Source of the DNA: Archangium primigenium
GTDB taxonomy: Bacteria; Myxococcota; Myxococcia; Myxococcales; Myxococcaceae
Direction: 5' to 3'
Length of the DNA: 64,000 nucleotides
NCBI RefSeq assembly: GCF_016904885.1
Contig: NZ_JADWYI010000001.1
Coordinates: 7,621,224-7,685,223, forward strand
The notes under the pieces were generated by a model. It made no database searches, was not told the DNA's origin, and saw only the letters and a program-made list of their open reading frames with translations. Shown in pieces: positions 8,756 through 17,341 of this stretch. The first letter of the stretch is position 1. The number at the start of each line of letters is the position of its first letter. A program made the position numbers and the translations under genes.

Positions 8756-9691
8756 ATGCGAATCGAACGTCAATTCCATCCCACACCCCAGCCCCCCCGC
8801 GCCCTGTGCTGGAGCGGCGAGGCCCCCGTGGACCCGCTGGCGCGCCACGCGGGCCCCTACGACGCGGCGGTGATGTCCCCCGACGGACGCCACGTCGTCC
8901 TCTCCGAGCGGCTGGGCACCCGGGGGCTCCTGCTGCGCGAGGGCGAGCCGGTGCGCGAGCTCCACCGCGACGACTATTGCGCGCACGTCTACGAGTACCC
9001 CGTGGCCCTCACCTCGCTCCCGGACGGCCGCACGCTCCTGGCCCACTGTCCGGAGGAATACTGCCGCCTCGAGTTGGAGGATGTGGTGACCGGCGAGCGG
9101 TTGACGCGGCGCGACGGCGCGTCCACGGACGTCTTCCACTCCCGGCTCCAGTTCAGTCCCGGGGGCCGCTTCCTGCTGAGCGCCGGGTGGGTCTGGCACC
9201 CCGTGGACACCGCCCAGGTCTTCGACGTGGCGCGCGCCCTGGAGCAGCCGGCGCTCCTGGATGGGCCCATGAGCCTCTTCTCCGACGAGGACTTCGAGGA
9301 GATCCACGCGGCGACCCACGGCCCCGGGGACACCCTCCTGCTCGAGCGCGAGGGCTGGGACGAGGAGAGCCAGGCCTCCCGGAACCAGCTCGTGGTGTAC
9401 TCCGCCAGCGAGCGCCGGGAGCTGTCGCGCGCGCTGCTCGACGCGCCCCTGGGCACCTGCATGCCGGTGGGCGCGCACCACGTGCTCTCCCTCTTCGAGC
9501 ACCCCCGACTCATCGAGCTCGCGACCGGGCGCGTGGTGGAGCGCTGGCCGGACCTGGACACCGGACGGCAGCACAGCAGCATCGTGCACCACATTCCCCC
9601 GCCCCCACCGCTCGCGCTGGACGCGCTGGGCGGCCGCCTCGCGGTGGGCACGCCCCGGGGGATTGAAATCCTGCGCTTCGGGCCCGAGTAG
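8756..9691 (+). CDS. hypothetical protein, beta-propeller-like (WD40/PQQ type)
   Basis: 311 residues from the ATG at 8756 (MRIERQFHP); an earlier ATG at 8669 would add a Gly/Arg-rich extension that looks non-coding. The chain has repeating S-P-D/G-G-R-x-V/L-L-S strands (SPDGRHVVLS, LPDGRTLLAH, SPGGRFLLSAG, ALGGRLAVGT) spaced about 50 residues apart, as in WD40-like propellers. It has no signal peptide or membrane helix, so it is probably cytoplasmic. It is divergent from the kelch gene. No function can be given. Confidence 0.7.
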   Translation: MRIERQFHPTPQPPRALCWSGEAPVDPLARHAGPYDAAVMSPDGRHVVLSERLGTRGLLLREGEPVRELHRDDYCAHVYEYPVALTSLPDGRTLLAHCPEEYCRLELEDVVTGERLTRRDGASTDVFHSRLQFSPGGRFLLSAGWVWHPVDTAQVFDVARALEQPALLDGPMSLFSDEDFEEIHAATHGPGDTLLLEREGWDEESQASRNQLVVYSASERRELSRALLDAPLGTCMPVGAHHVLSLFEHPRLIELATGRVVERWPDLDTGRQHSSIVHHIPPPPPLALDALGGRLAVGTPRGIEILRFGPE

Positions 9692-9887
9692 AAGCGTCGG
9701 CCCGCGCCCCCCTTACCCGCTTCCTCGACACCGAGGCCGACACGAAGGCCCGTCACGTGCCTCGAGGCGTCCCGCGCCCCACAGTGAATGGCCTCACAGC
9801 GGCCCTGTGATTCGAAACACAGAGGTCGCCTTCGCACCTGGATAGCGTGGTTTCACCCGACGCCTTCGCGCTCGTGAGGAAGAAATC

Positions 9888-11582
9888 ATGCCCATCCCGA
9901 TGCGGTTCGATCACCCCGAGATCATGGAAACCCGAGTGGCCGTCGTTGGCGGAGGCGTCAGCGGTATCTACTCCGCGTGGCGGCTCAAGCTGGATGGCAA
10001 GGGGGGCGACTTCAACGATGTGAAGGTGTTCGAGTTCGGCAACCGCGTGGGCGGACGACTCGAGACCCTCCACCTCGACAACATCTCCGAGCGCCGCGCG
10101 GAGGTGGGTGGGATGCGCTTCATCCCGGACTGGCAGCTCCACATCTCGAGCCTCATCCAGCGCCTGCGGTCGCCGCGACACCCCTTGGATGTCATTGACT
10201 TCCCCATGGGAGACGACCGCAACCTGTACTACCTGCGGGCCCGGCGGTTCGAGAAGAAGGACTTCAACGTGGTGGCCACCCGCTACGACATGAAGGCTTC
10301 CGAGATCGGCGTTTCGCCTGACGACTACTTCGTCTCCATCCTCAACACGCTCCTCGCGGACTGCGGCAAGCAGATCAAGAAGGAGACGAAGGATGGCCAG
10401 GTGACCTACATCGGCCTGACGCGTCAGGAATGGGACGAGGTCAAGCAGGACCCGCGATTCCAGTTCGGACACAAGCCGGTGGTCGAGCAAGGCTTCTGGA
10501 ACATCCTGGCCGAGTTGCTCTCGCCGGAGGCCTATCAGCTCGTGACGGACGCGGGCGGCTATCACACGCTCACGGCCAACTGGAACGCCGCCGAGGCCGC
10601 CAGCTTCATCGGTCTGGACTTCATCGGCGCCCAATACAAGACGCTCCAGCAAGGCTACGATGCCCACGTCGCGGCGATGGCCCAGGAGTTCACCGACCAG
10701 GGCGGCGAGATCTGGGGCCACAGCGAACTCATCCGCTTCGAGCGGGTCCAGCAGGGGCAGGCGGAGACCGACCGCTACGCGGGAAAGCTCAAGCTGACGT
10801 TCCAGGACCGGGGGCGGAGTGAAGGCACGCGGACCTTCATCGTCTATGCCGACAAGCTCATCCTGGCGATGCCGCGCCATGGACTGGAGCGACTGGAACT
10901 CTTCGGAACCGACTTCGACTTCGAGCATCCCAAGAACCGGCGGCAGCGGATGCTCCTGAACTCGGTGATGACGATGCCCGCCTTCAAGCTCTTCATGGGC
11001 TTCGAGCGCGCGTGGTGGGAAAAGCTGGACCTGAGCAGTGGCCGCTCCATCAGCGACCTGCCCCTGCGGCAGACGTATTACTTCGGCTCCGATCCGAGCG
11101 ACGGACACGCGCTGCTGATGACCTCCTACAACGATGCCGGAACCGTGAGCTTCTGGAAGGGCCTCAAGGATCCCACGCAGTCGGCGCGCTACATCTCGCA
11201 CAACACGGTCGCCGAGAAGAACGAGACCCCGGATACCCACGAGGCGACGCCGGCGATGCTCGCGCACGCCAAGGCCCAGCTCGCGGCCGTGCATGACCTC
11301 GCGCCGCACGAGGTGCCCGAGCCGATCGCGAGCGCCTACAAGGACTGGAGCGACGAGCCCTTTGGCGCCGGCTGGTATCTCTGGAAGCCCGGCGTGCGCA
11401 CCTGGGAGGTGATGAAGGAAATCCGCAATCCCTGGCCGGATGTCCATGTCTGCGGCGATTGCTATTCGAGTCTCCAGGGGTGGGTAGAGGGAGCCCTCAA
11501 CACCGCCGAGCGGATGCTGGAGGAGCACTTCGGCATGGAGCGGCCGAAGTGGCTCGATCCCCGGGCCTACCTGGGATTCTAA
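9888..11582 (+). CDS. FAD-dependent amine oxidase family protein
   Basis: 564 residues. The N-terminus carries the dinucleotide-binding fold (VAVVGGGVSGIYSAWRL) and the amine-oxidase GG motif (FGNRVGGRLET), followed by AEVGGMRF. The C-terminal FAD-contact motif is VHVCGDCYSSLQGWVEGALNTAERML. This is the flavin monoamine/L-amino-acid oxidase superfamily, which oxidises amines to imines and makes H2O2; the exact substrate is unknown. No signal peptide is seen. GAGGAAG precedes the ATG. The next gene, 46 bp downstream on the same strand, encodes a heme-binding-type beta-barrel, suggesting a functional pair. Confidence 0.87.
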   Translation: MPIPMRFDHPEIMETRVAVVGGGVSGIYSAWRLKLDGKGGDFNDVKVFEFGNRVGGRLETLHLDNISERRAEVGGMRFIPDWQLHISSLIQRLRSPRHPLDVIDFPMGDDRNLYYLRARRFEKKDFNVVATRYDMKASEIGVSPDDYFVSILNTLLADCGKQIKKETKDGQVTYIGLTRQEWDEVKQDPRFQFGHKPVVEQGFWNILAELLSPEAYQLVTDAGGYHTLTANWNAAEAASFIGLDFIGAQYKTLQQGYDAHVAAMAQEFTDQGGEIWGHSELIRFERVQQGQAETDRYAGKLKLTFQDRGRSEGTRTFIVYADKLILAMPRHGLERLELFGTDFDFEHPKNRRQRMLLNSVMTMPAFKLFMGFERAWWEKLDLSSGRSISDLPLRQTYYFGSDPSDGHALLMTSYNDAGTVSFWKGLKDPTQSARYISHNTVAEKNETPDTHEATPAMLAHAKAQLAAVHDLAPHEVPEPIASAYKDWSDEPFGAGWYLWKPGVRTWEVMKEIRNPWPDVHVCGDCYSSLQGWVEGALNTAERMLEEHFGMERPKWLDPRAYLGF

Positions 11583-11628
11583 CCCTCACACGTCACAGAC
11601 ACGAACCCGCAGGAAAGGACCATCCACC

Positions 11629-12540
11629 ATGACCGCGAAGAACCACGCCCTCCGCGCCGGTGCACCACAAGACAAACAGGCCCACCACTTCGGGTTGCTC
11701 AGCGAACTCGCTGGCACCTGGGTCGGCCGCGGATTCAACCTCATCTCCAAGCCAGGACTCGCCGTCGACAAACCCTTCGTGCTCCAGGTCAATTCGACGG
11801 TCGAGACGCTGACGTTCGACCCCATCAACGCGCCGATCCCCAACCGCGGCTCGGTGGAGCCCGACCTCACCATCTTCGGCCTCGGCTACGAGCAGCGCGT
11901 CACCGACGCGAACACGAGCGGGCTCCTCCACACCGAGCGCGGCATGTGGATCAACGTGACGCCGGACGGCTCGGACGCCCAGCGGATCACCCGGCTCTCC
12001 ACGATTCCGCATGGAGACTCCTTGCTCGCGCAGGGCTCGGCGCTGCGGGCCCCGGGAGGACCCCTCATCGCACCGATCAGCGCCGTACCGCTCGACGCGC
12101 ACAGTGGACAGCCCCTGAAGCGCCAGGGCTACTTCCCGCCGGATCCGCTGGCATTCCCGCAGGTCAATCCCTTCCCCCTGCCGAGCGACTTCGATCTCTC
12201 CAATCCGAATGCCGCGCTGGACAAGGCCCTCCAGGGACAGGACATCACGCACACCGTCGTGTTGGAGGTCTCGACCGACGCGGAGCCGAAGACGTTCCCA
12301 CCGGACCTGCCGGGACCGTACGGCGGCGGCATCCTGAACATCCCCTTCGTGACGCGCAACGCGAACGCCACCTCGCTGCAGGCGAAGTTCTGGATCGAGA
12401 CCGTCACGCCCAAGGACGGCCCCGCGTTCCTGCAGTTGCAGTACTCGCAGCGCGTGATGCTCGTCTTCCCGGACAAGGCCAAGGGCGGCACGCTGATCAT
12501 CTGGCCCCACATCTCGGTGGCCACGCTGGTCAAGGTCTGA
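11629..12540 (+). CDS. nitrobindin/THAP4-like heme-binding beta-barrel protein
   Basis: 303 residues. The LSELAGTWVGRGFN opening is the lipocalin-like signature shared by nitrobindins and the THAP4 C-terminal domain, and the C-terminal strand contains WPHIS, where a proximal heme His would be expected. It is longer than the roughly 160-residue nitrobindin barrel, with Pro-rich insertions (LPSDFDLSNPN, FPPDLPGPYGG). Family members bind heme and react with NO or peroxide. Its tight linkage to an H2O2-producing type of oxidase suggests peroxide handling, which is inference. AGGAAAGGA precedes the ATG. Confidence 0.72.
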   Translation: MTAKNHALRAGAPQDKQAHHFGLLSELAGTWVGRGFNLISKPGLAVDKPFVLQVNSTVETLTFDPINAPIPNRGSVEPDLTIFGLGYEQRVTDANTSGLLHTERGMWINVTPDGSDAQRITRLSTIPHGDSLLAQGSALRAPGGPLIAPISAVPLDAHSGQPLKRQGYFPPDPLAFPQVNPFPLPSDFDLSNPNAALDKALQGQDITHTVVLEVSTDAEPKTFPPDLPGPYGGGILNIPFVTRNANATSLQAKFWIETVTPKDGPAFLQLQYSQRVMLVFPDKAKGGTLIIWPHISVATLVKV

Positions 12541-12632
12541 CGCCCCCGACACCGGGGCCCACATGACAGCCCGGCACGCTTCCCGAGCGGACAATCACGC
12601 ACCGCGTCGACCCCGCGGCGTAGGCTGCGGCC

Positions 12633-13529
12633 ATGCCACGCCCGTCCCGAAAGCCGCGACACCGGATCCTCACGCTCGCGGCGCTCGGGGCGAGGGAACT
12701 CCCGCTCCACGTCAGCCACATCGCCAGCCGCACCCTGCTGTCCTCGTACGAGCCGGTGGTGGCCACCTTCGCCCTCTTCTTCCTCGTCACCGGGGGCACG
12801 GGGCAGGGGCGCCACCTGGAGCAGGTGGACGCGCGGCCGGGCGAGCTGCACTTCATCCCCGCGGGGGTGGAGATCCACGCCCTGGACGTGGCCGAGCTGG
12901 AGGGCTGGCTCGTGGCCTTCGATCCCACGCTGCTCGGCTCGCTGGAGCCGGAGGCGCCCGGGAGCGGGGCGGGCTCGGCGGCGGGTCTGGCGCGCAGCCT
13001 CGGCGCCCGATGGTCCTTCCGGCTCCTGCTCGGGGAGGCGAGGCGACAGCGGCTCGAGCTGCTCATCGCCGCGCTAGACACGGAGCTGCGCGACCAGCAG
13101 TTTGGCTTCGAGCGCGCCGCCCGGGCCCTGTTCACCCTGCTGATGACGGAGCTGCAGCGCGAGGCGCGCGTGCACCCGGCCGGGCCCCTGCCGAGTCCAG
13201 GCCGGCTGGTGCGGGACGTGCTCGCCTTCGTCGCGACGCACAGCCTCAAACCCATCTCGCTGGCGGACGTGGCGGCGGCGGTGGGCCGCACCGCCTCCTA
13301 TGTCGCCACGGCGGTGCGCGACGAGACCGGATTGACCGTGGGGGACTGGCTGCGCGAGCACCGCATGGCCGAGGCGCGGCGCCGCCTGCTGGAGACGACC
13401 CTCAGCGTGGAGTCCATCGCCAGTCAGGTCGGATACTCGGACGTCACCGCGTTCGTGCGCGGCTTCCGGCGCGCGCACGGGCTGACGCCCCGGGTCTGGC
13501 GGGAGCGGCACCGCCAGGCGGGCGACTGA
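12633..13529 (+). CDS. AraC family transcriptional regulator
   Basis: 298 residues. The N-terminal part (about 25-130) is a cupin-like AraC sensor domain with the ARPGELHFIPAGVEIHAL strand pair. The C-terminal 100 residues carry two helix-turn-helix motifs: ISLADVAAAVGRTASYVATAVRDETG and SVESIASQVGYSDVTAFVRGFRRAHGLTPRVWR, the canonical AraC signature. It follows the heme-protein gene and precedes the P450 gene on the same strand, so either could be its target. No inverted repeats were found in the flanking gaps. Confidence 0.92.
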   Translation: MPRPSRKPRHRILTLAALGARELPLHVSHIASRTLLSSYEPVVATFALFFLVTGGTGQGRHLEQVDARPGELHFIPAGVEIHALDVAELEGWLVAFDPTLLGSLEPEAPGSGAGSAAGLARSLGARWSFRLLLGEARRQRLELLIAALDTELRDQQFGFERAARALFTLLMTELQREARVHPAGPLPSPGRLVRDVLAFVATHSLKPISLADVAAAVGRTASYVATAVRDETGLTVGDWLREHRMAEARRRLLETTLSVESIASQVGYSDVTAFVRGFRRAHGLTPRVWRERHRQAGD

Positions 13530-13638
13530 ACCCGGTCAATTTCCACCACAATGGGGGCCCTGGTGCCGCTCGGGTCCCCCGCGCATAACTACCCCCTTCA
13601 ATCGCCCCACCCCGGGGCCACGAACAGGCGGGTTCCCC

Positions 13639-14895
13639 ATGGTGGAGGCAGTGCGCGTCGACATTCAGCGTGAGTTCGAGTCCCCGGAGGCGCGGGCCAA
13701 TCCCATCCCCGTGTACGCGAAGCTGCGCGCGCTGGGCCCCGTCCTGCGCTCGTCCGCCGTCTACGGCGAGGGCTTCGTCCTCACCCGGTACGAGGAGATC
13801 ATGAGCGTGATCAAGGACCCACGCTTCGCCAATGACCCCCGGAGCGCCGGCGGCAAGTCCCTGGACCGCTGGTGGATGCCGGCCATCATGCGGATGCTCG
13901 TGTCCAGCATGGTGCTCCGGGATCCGCCGGATCACCGCCGCCTGCGCAACCTCGTGCAGAAGGCCTTCACCCCCACCATGGTCGAGAACCTGAACGGACG
14001 GGTGGAGCAGATCACCGAGGACTTGCTGGACGCCGCTGAACGCAAGCCGGTCGTGGACCTCATGGCGGAGTTCGCGCTGCCCCTGCCGCTCACCGTCATC
14101 TCGGAGATGCTCGGCGTCCCCGAGGCCGACCGGAGCGGCTTTCGCGACCTGATCGCCAAGGTGCTGGACTCCTCGGCGGCGAGCCCGCTCGCGTTCGTCC
14201 GCAACTACCCCAACATGCTCCGGCTCAACCGCTTCCTGCGCAAGCTGGTGCGGCTGCGCCGCGATCAGCCGGGGGCGGATCTGGTGACGGCGCTGGTGCA
14301 GGCCGAGGAAGGCGGGGACCGGCTGAGCGAGGACGAGCTCATCTCCATGGTCTTCCTGTTGCTGTTCGCCGGGCACGAGACGACGGTGAACCTCATCGGC
14401 AACGGCGTGCTGGAGCTGGTGCGCCACCCCGAGCAGATGCGCAAGCTGCGCGAGCAGCCCGAGCTCATCGACAGCGCCATCGAGGAGATGCTGCGCTACA
14501 CCAACCCGGTGGGGCAGGTGGCGCCGCGCTTCGCCAAGGAGGATCTGGAGATCGCGGGCGTGCGCATTCCCCAGGGCAGCGCGGTCACCCTGCTCATCGC
14601 CTCGGCGAACCTGGACGAGGCGGCGTTCCCGAACGCGGGCACGCTGGACATCACCCGCGGCCCGAACCGGCACGTGTCCTTCGGCTACGGCCTCCACTAC
14701 TGCCTGGGCGCTCCGCTGGCCCGACTGGAGGCCCGGGTCGCCATCCCCGCGCTGCTCAAGCGCTTCTCGCGCCTGGAGCTGGCGGTGCCCGAGAAGCAGC
14801 TGCGCTGGCGGCCCAACGTGGGCCTGCGCGGCGTGGAGGCCCTGCCCCTCGCCGTGACCCGGGCGGACGCGGTGGCGGGTCGGACCGCCGCGTAG
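13639..14895 (+). CDS. cytochrome P450
   Basis: 418 residues, standard for a soluble bacterial P450. The I-helix oxygen-activation motif AGHETT is at residues 244-249, the K-helix E-x-x-R at E283/R286, and the heme-ligand loop FGYGLHYCLGAPLAR puts the axial thiolate at Cys355. It inserts one O atom from O2 using electrons from a ferredoxin or flavodoxin partner; no redox partner gene is nearby. The substrate is unknown and no biosynthetic cluster surrounds it. It converges with the gene at 14911, leaving 15 bp between stop codons. Confidence 0.95.
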   Translation: MVEAVRVDIQREFESPEARANPIPVYAKLRALGPVLRSSAVYGEGFVLTRYEEIMSVIKDPRFANDPRSAGGKSLDRWWMPAIMRMLVSSMVLRDPPDHRRLRNLVQKAFTPTMVENLNGRVEQITEDLLDAAERKPVVDLMAEFALPLPLTVISEMLGVPEADRSGFRDLIAKVLDSSAASPLAFVRNYPNMLRLNRFLRKLVRLRRDQPGADLVTALVQAEEGGDRLSEDELISMVFLLLFAGHETTVNLIGNGVLELVRHPEQMRKLREQPELIDSAIEEMLRYTNPVGQVAPRFAKEDLEIAGVRIPQGSAVTLLIASANLDEAAFPNAGTLDITRGPNRHVSFGYGLHYCLGAPLARLEARVAIPALLKRFSRLELAVPEKQLRWRPNVGLRGVEALPLAVTRADAVAGRTAA

Positions 14896-14910
14896 CACCC
14901 GCGCCCCGCC

Positions 14911-15882
14911 TCAGGGAATGCCCTTGAACTGGAAGGCGATCGCCACCCATGGCATCGCCTGGCTCACCTCCACCCCCGTGCGGTAGCGGTGGCTGAGGAA
15001 CCACTGGGAGATGAGCACCAGGGTGGGCGCGTTGAAGAGCCGGTCGGGCTCGTCATGGAAGGTGTAGGAGATCATCGGGCCCACCCGGTGGATGGTGGGG
15101 TTGAGGCCGGTGTCCGACTCTCCGGCCGGGTAGTCCTGGGGCCGGTAGAGGCCGCCCGTGGCCGTGTAGCGCAGGCCCAGCGTCAAGCGCCCCGCCAGGT
15201 ACAGCACGTCCGCGTCGTTGGTCGCCACCCAGCCACCATTGGGGGCCACCACGTCCACCACCGGCTCGTAGAAGACGCGGTCTCCTTCCCGCAGCCGCAT
15301 GTTGAAGTGGAAGAGCCGCGGATTGGTGCGCACCGCCACGGGGCCCAGCTTGAACTGCAGCAGCGCGGCCAGGGTCAGCAGCGAGCCGCTGGTGGCGTAG
15401 TTCGTCCCCTCCGCGCCGAGCTCCGCCAGCCGCCGGTCGCTCGCGTCCGCGTTGGGGCTGGGAAAGGACTGCAGGTAGTTGAAGTTGCCGAGCCACCGCA
15501 TGCCCTCGTAGGAGGCGGACAGCTGCAGCATGGAGAACGGCTGGAACTCCACGCCGAGGCCGCCGCGCAGGATGGCCGGGCTCAGGAACGCCACCGGCCC
15601 CACGCCGATGAAGTTGTCCTTCAGCACGGGTGACGCGCTGTCGTACAGGCGGTAGCGCAGCTGGAAGGACAGGTTCGTGAAGAGGCCCGTGGGATTCACC
15701 CGCGCCGCGATGCCCACCCGGTAGACGGTGTGCAGGCGCGGAATCACCCGCGTGGGCGCATCCTCCCGCCGGGGCACCGTGACCGCCGGCACCTGCGAGC
15801 CCTGCGCCCGGGCCTCCGGTGACACGAGCCCCCCCAGCAGCAGTCCCAGACCTCCCAACAGCCCTGCGCTCCGTTGTCTCAT
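14911..15882 (-). CDS. putative outer-membrane beta-barrel protein
   Basis: 323 residues with a signal peptide (LLGGLGLLLGGLVSPEARA, cleavage before QGS). The mature chain alternates short amphipathic strands rich in Tyr, Phe and Gly with turns, and ends WVAIAFQFKGIP, close to an outer-membrane insertion signature. It resembles uncharacterised myxobacterial barrels. It is divergent from the ArsR gene, and the palindromic operator lies 69 bp upstream of its ATG, so the regulator might control it as well as itself. Confidence 0.68.
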   Translation of the reverse strand: MRQRSAGLLGGLGLLLGGLVSPEARAQGSQVPAVTVPRREDAPTRVIPRLHTVYRVGIAARVNPTGLFTNLSFQLRYRLYDSASPVLKDNFIGVGPVAFLSPAILRGGLGVEFQPFSMLQLSASYEGMRWLGNFNYLQSFPSPNADASDRRLAELGAEGTNYATSGSLLTLAALLQFKLGPVAVRTNPRLFHFNMRLREGDRVFYEPVVDVVAPNGGWVATNDADVLYLAGRLTLGLRYTATGGLYRPQDYPAGESDTGLNPTIHRVGPMISYTFHDEPDRLFNAPTLVLISQWFLSHRYRTGVEVSQAMPWVAIAFQFKGIP

Positions 15883-15950
15883 CCGGCGAGCTTGCCCCAG
15901 GTGCCCGAGGCGGCGTCACCCCCAAAAGACATTCCATGGTGAGCCCTTGC

Positions 15951-15977
15951 GCTAAGTATCCGCGCTTGATACTTAGC
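15951..15977. promoter_or_regulatory. perfect 10+10 bp inverted repeat, likely ArsR operator
   Basis: GCTAAGTATC, a 7-bp spacer, then GATACTTAGC: a perfect inverted repeat ending 3 bp before the ATG of the ArsR-type gene. The half-sites are A/T-rich against very G/C-rich surroundings. Position and symmetry fit an autoregulatory operator for the winged-helix dimer encoded next door. It could also affect the divergent barrel gene. Confidence 0.75.
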
Positions 15978-15980
15978 CAC

Positions 15981-16340
15981 ATGGAACAGTATCCGGAGCA
16001 GCTGAGCGGCATCTTCCTGAGCGGCATCTTCCAGGCCCTCGCGGACCCCACGCGCCGGGCGGTGTTGCGGCGTCTGGGTCAGGGGCCCGCGAGCATCGGT
16101 GAATTGGCGAAGCCCTTCGACATGGCCTTGCCCTCCTTCATGAAACACATCCACCTGCTCGAGAAGAGCGGGTGGATCCACACGCGCAAGGAAGGGCGCG
16201 TGCGCACGTGTGTCCTGGAGAAGAAGCCGCTGGCCGCCGCCGAGTCCTGGCTGTCCGAGCAACGCGCCCTCTGGGAGGGCCGCACCGACCGGTTGGAGCT
16301 GTTCGTCACCGCCTCACGCCCCAAGGAGAAACCCGAATGA
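15981..16340 (+). CDS. ArsR/SmtB-type winged-helix regulator
   Basis: 119 residues starting at MEQYPEQLSG; the frame is open upstream but that part crosses the operator and is unlikely to be translated. ALADPTRRAVLRRLGQGPASIGELAKPF followed by SFMKHIHLLEKSGWI is the winged-helix core. The metal-binding CxC of classical ArsR is absent, so this belongs to the non-metal subgroup commonly paired with SRPBCC (AHSA1) proteins. Its stop codon overlaps the next start as ATGA, implying translational coupling. Confidence 0.92.
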   Translation: MEQYPEQLSGIFLSGIFQALADPTRRAVLRRLGQGPASIGELAKPFDMALPSFMKHIHLLEKSGWIHTRKEGRVRTCVLEKKPLAAAESWLSEQRALWEGRTDRLELFVTASRPKEKPE

Positions 16341-16807
16341 GCCCCTCGCCCCACCCTGAACTGGATCTGACGATCTCCCGCGTCATCAAGGCGCCGCGCG
16401 CCGCCCTCTGGAAGGCCTGGACGGAGCGCGCCAGCTTCGAGCAGTGGTGGGTCCCCGCGCCCGCGCGCTGCAAGGTCGTGGAGATGGACCTGCGCCCCGG
16501 GGGCGCCCTCGTCACCCACTTGAGCGAGGACGGAGGCGACTTCGTGCCGCACCTGAGCGGCTGCTACCTCGCGCTCGACGAGGGCGAGCGCATCGTCTTC
16601 ACCAACGCCCTGGTCGCGGGATGGCGGCCCGCCGCGCAGCCCTTCATGACCGCCATCATCACGCTGCGCGAGCATCCCCAGGGCACGCTCTACACCGCCC
16701 AGGTGATGCACAAGGACGGCGCGGACCGGGCCCAGCACGAGAAGCTGGGCTTTCACGACGGGTGGGGCGGCGTCACCGCGCAGCTCGCCCGGCTCGTGGA
16801 GCGCTGA
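16337..16807 (+). CDS. SRPBCC (AHSA1-type) domain protein
   Basis: 156 residues. The pattern LTISRVIKAPRAALWKAWTE, then FEQWWVPAP, the DLRPGGAL strand, GCYLALDEGERIVFTNA and the final helix GWGGVTAQLARLVE define the helix-grip AHSA1 fold, which holds hydrophobic ligands in a central pocket. It overlaps the ArsR gene by 4 bp. Such ArsR-SRPBCC pairs are very common in soil bacteria; the ligand and role are generally unknown. Confidence 0.92.
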   Translation: MSPSPHPELDLTISRVIKAPRAALWKAWTERASFEQWWVPAPARCKVVEMDLRPGGALVTHLSEDGGDFVPHLSGCYLALDEGERIVFTNALVAGWRPAAQPFMTAIITLREHPQGTLYTAQVMHKDGADRAQHEKLGFHDGWGGVTAQLARLVER

Positions 16808-16821
16808 GCGGGCGCGCCGGA

Positions 16822-17250
16822 CTACATCAGCTTGGCCATGATCTCCTGCTCGCGCTGCTCGAGCTTGATGGACTGGAGCGTCCAGTCGATGAGCTCATCG
16901 GCGACCGCCACGGCGTAGCCGAACGTGGTGGCGGCCTCCTCCACCGACGCGCGCTCCTCGGCGGCGATCCGCCCGTCGGCGCACGCCACCTCCACGAGCA
17001 TGCGCAAGAGGGCGGCGCGCATCTCGCGGATTTCAATCTTGGCGACGATGTCGGCCAGGCGGCCGGGCTGGTCGAACTCCCGCTGGATGAGCGCGGCGAC
17101 CTGCTCGTCCCGGGGCGACAGCCCGATGCCCACCACCAGGTCATCGAGCTGCTGACGCTCGTCCTCGGTGACCCGGCCGTCACTCGCCGCCACGTTGGCC
17201 ATGGCCTGAACGAACGCCAACAGCTGCTCCTGGGGGTACTCGCGCGTCAT
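16822..17250 (-). CDS. TerB-like protein
   Basis: 142 residues, all-helical, with two acidic pseudo-repeats typical of the TerB fold: MANVAASDGRVTEDERQQLDDLV and LVEVACADGRIAAEERASVEEAA. The A-x-D-G-R/x-x-x-x-E motifs can coordinate a divalent metal. TerB-fold proteins occur in tellurite resistance and in wider stress or phage-defence contexts, but no other ter gene is nearby here, so resistance cannot be claimed. It converges with the SRPBCC gene, 14 bp apart. Confidence 0.87.
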   Translation of the reverse strand: MTREYPQEQLLAFVQAMANVAASDGRVTEDERQQLDDLVVGIGLSPRDEQVAALIQREFDQPGRLADIVAKIEIREMRAALLRMLVEVACADGRIAAEERASVEEAATTFGYAVAVADELIDWTLQSIKLEQREQEIMAKLM

Positions 17251-17341
17251 GTCGTCTCCTGGGCGTGAGGGGTCGGACCGCCCGGCGCGGGAGCATAGTG
17301 GGCCCCCACCCCGACCGGAACCGGTTTTCCGGGACGCCCGC

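Noticed and set aside
9888-14895. Amine oxidase, AraC and P450 as a natural-product gene cluster
   Set aside because: No polyketide synthase, NRPS, RiPP precursor or tailoring set is present, and spacing suggests separate units.
16822-17250. TerB gene as part of a tellurite-resistance operon
   Set aside because: No terC, terD, terE or terA gene lies nearby.
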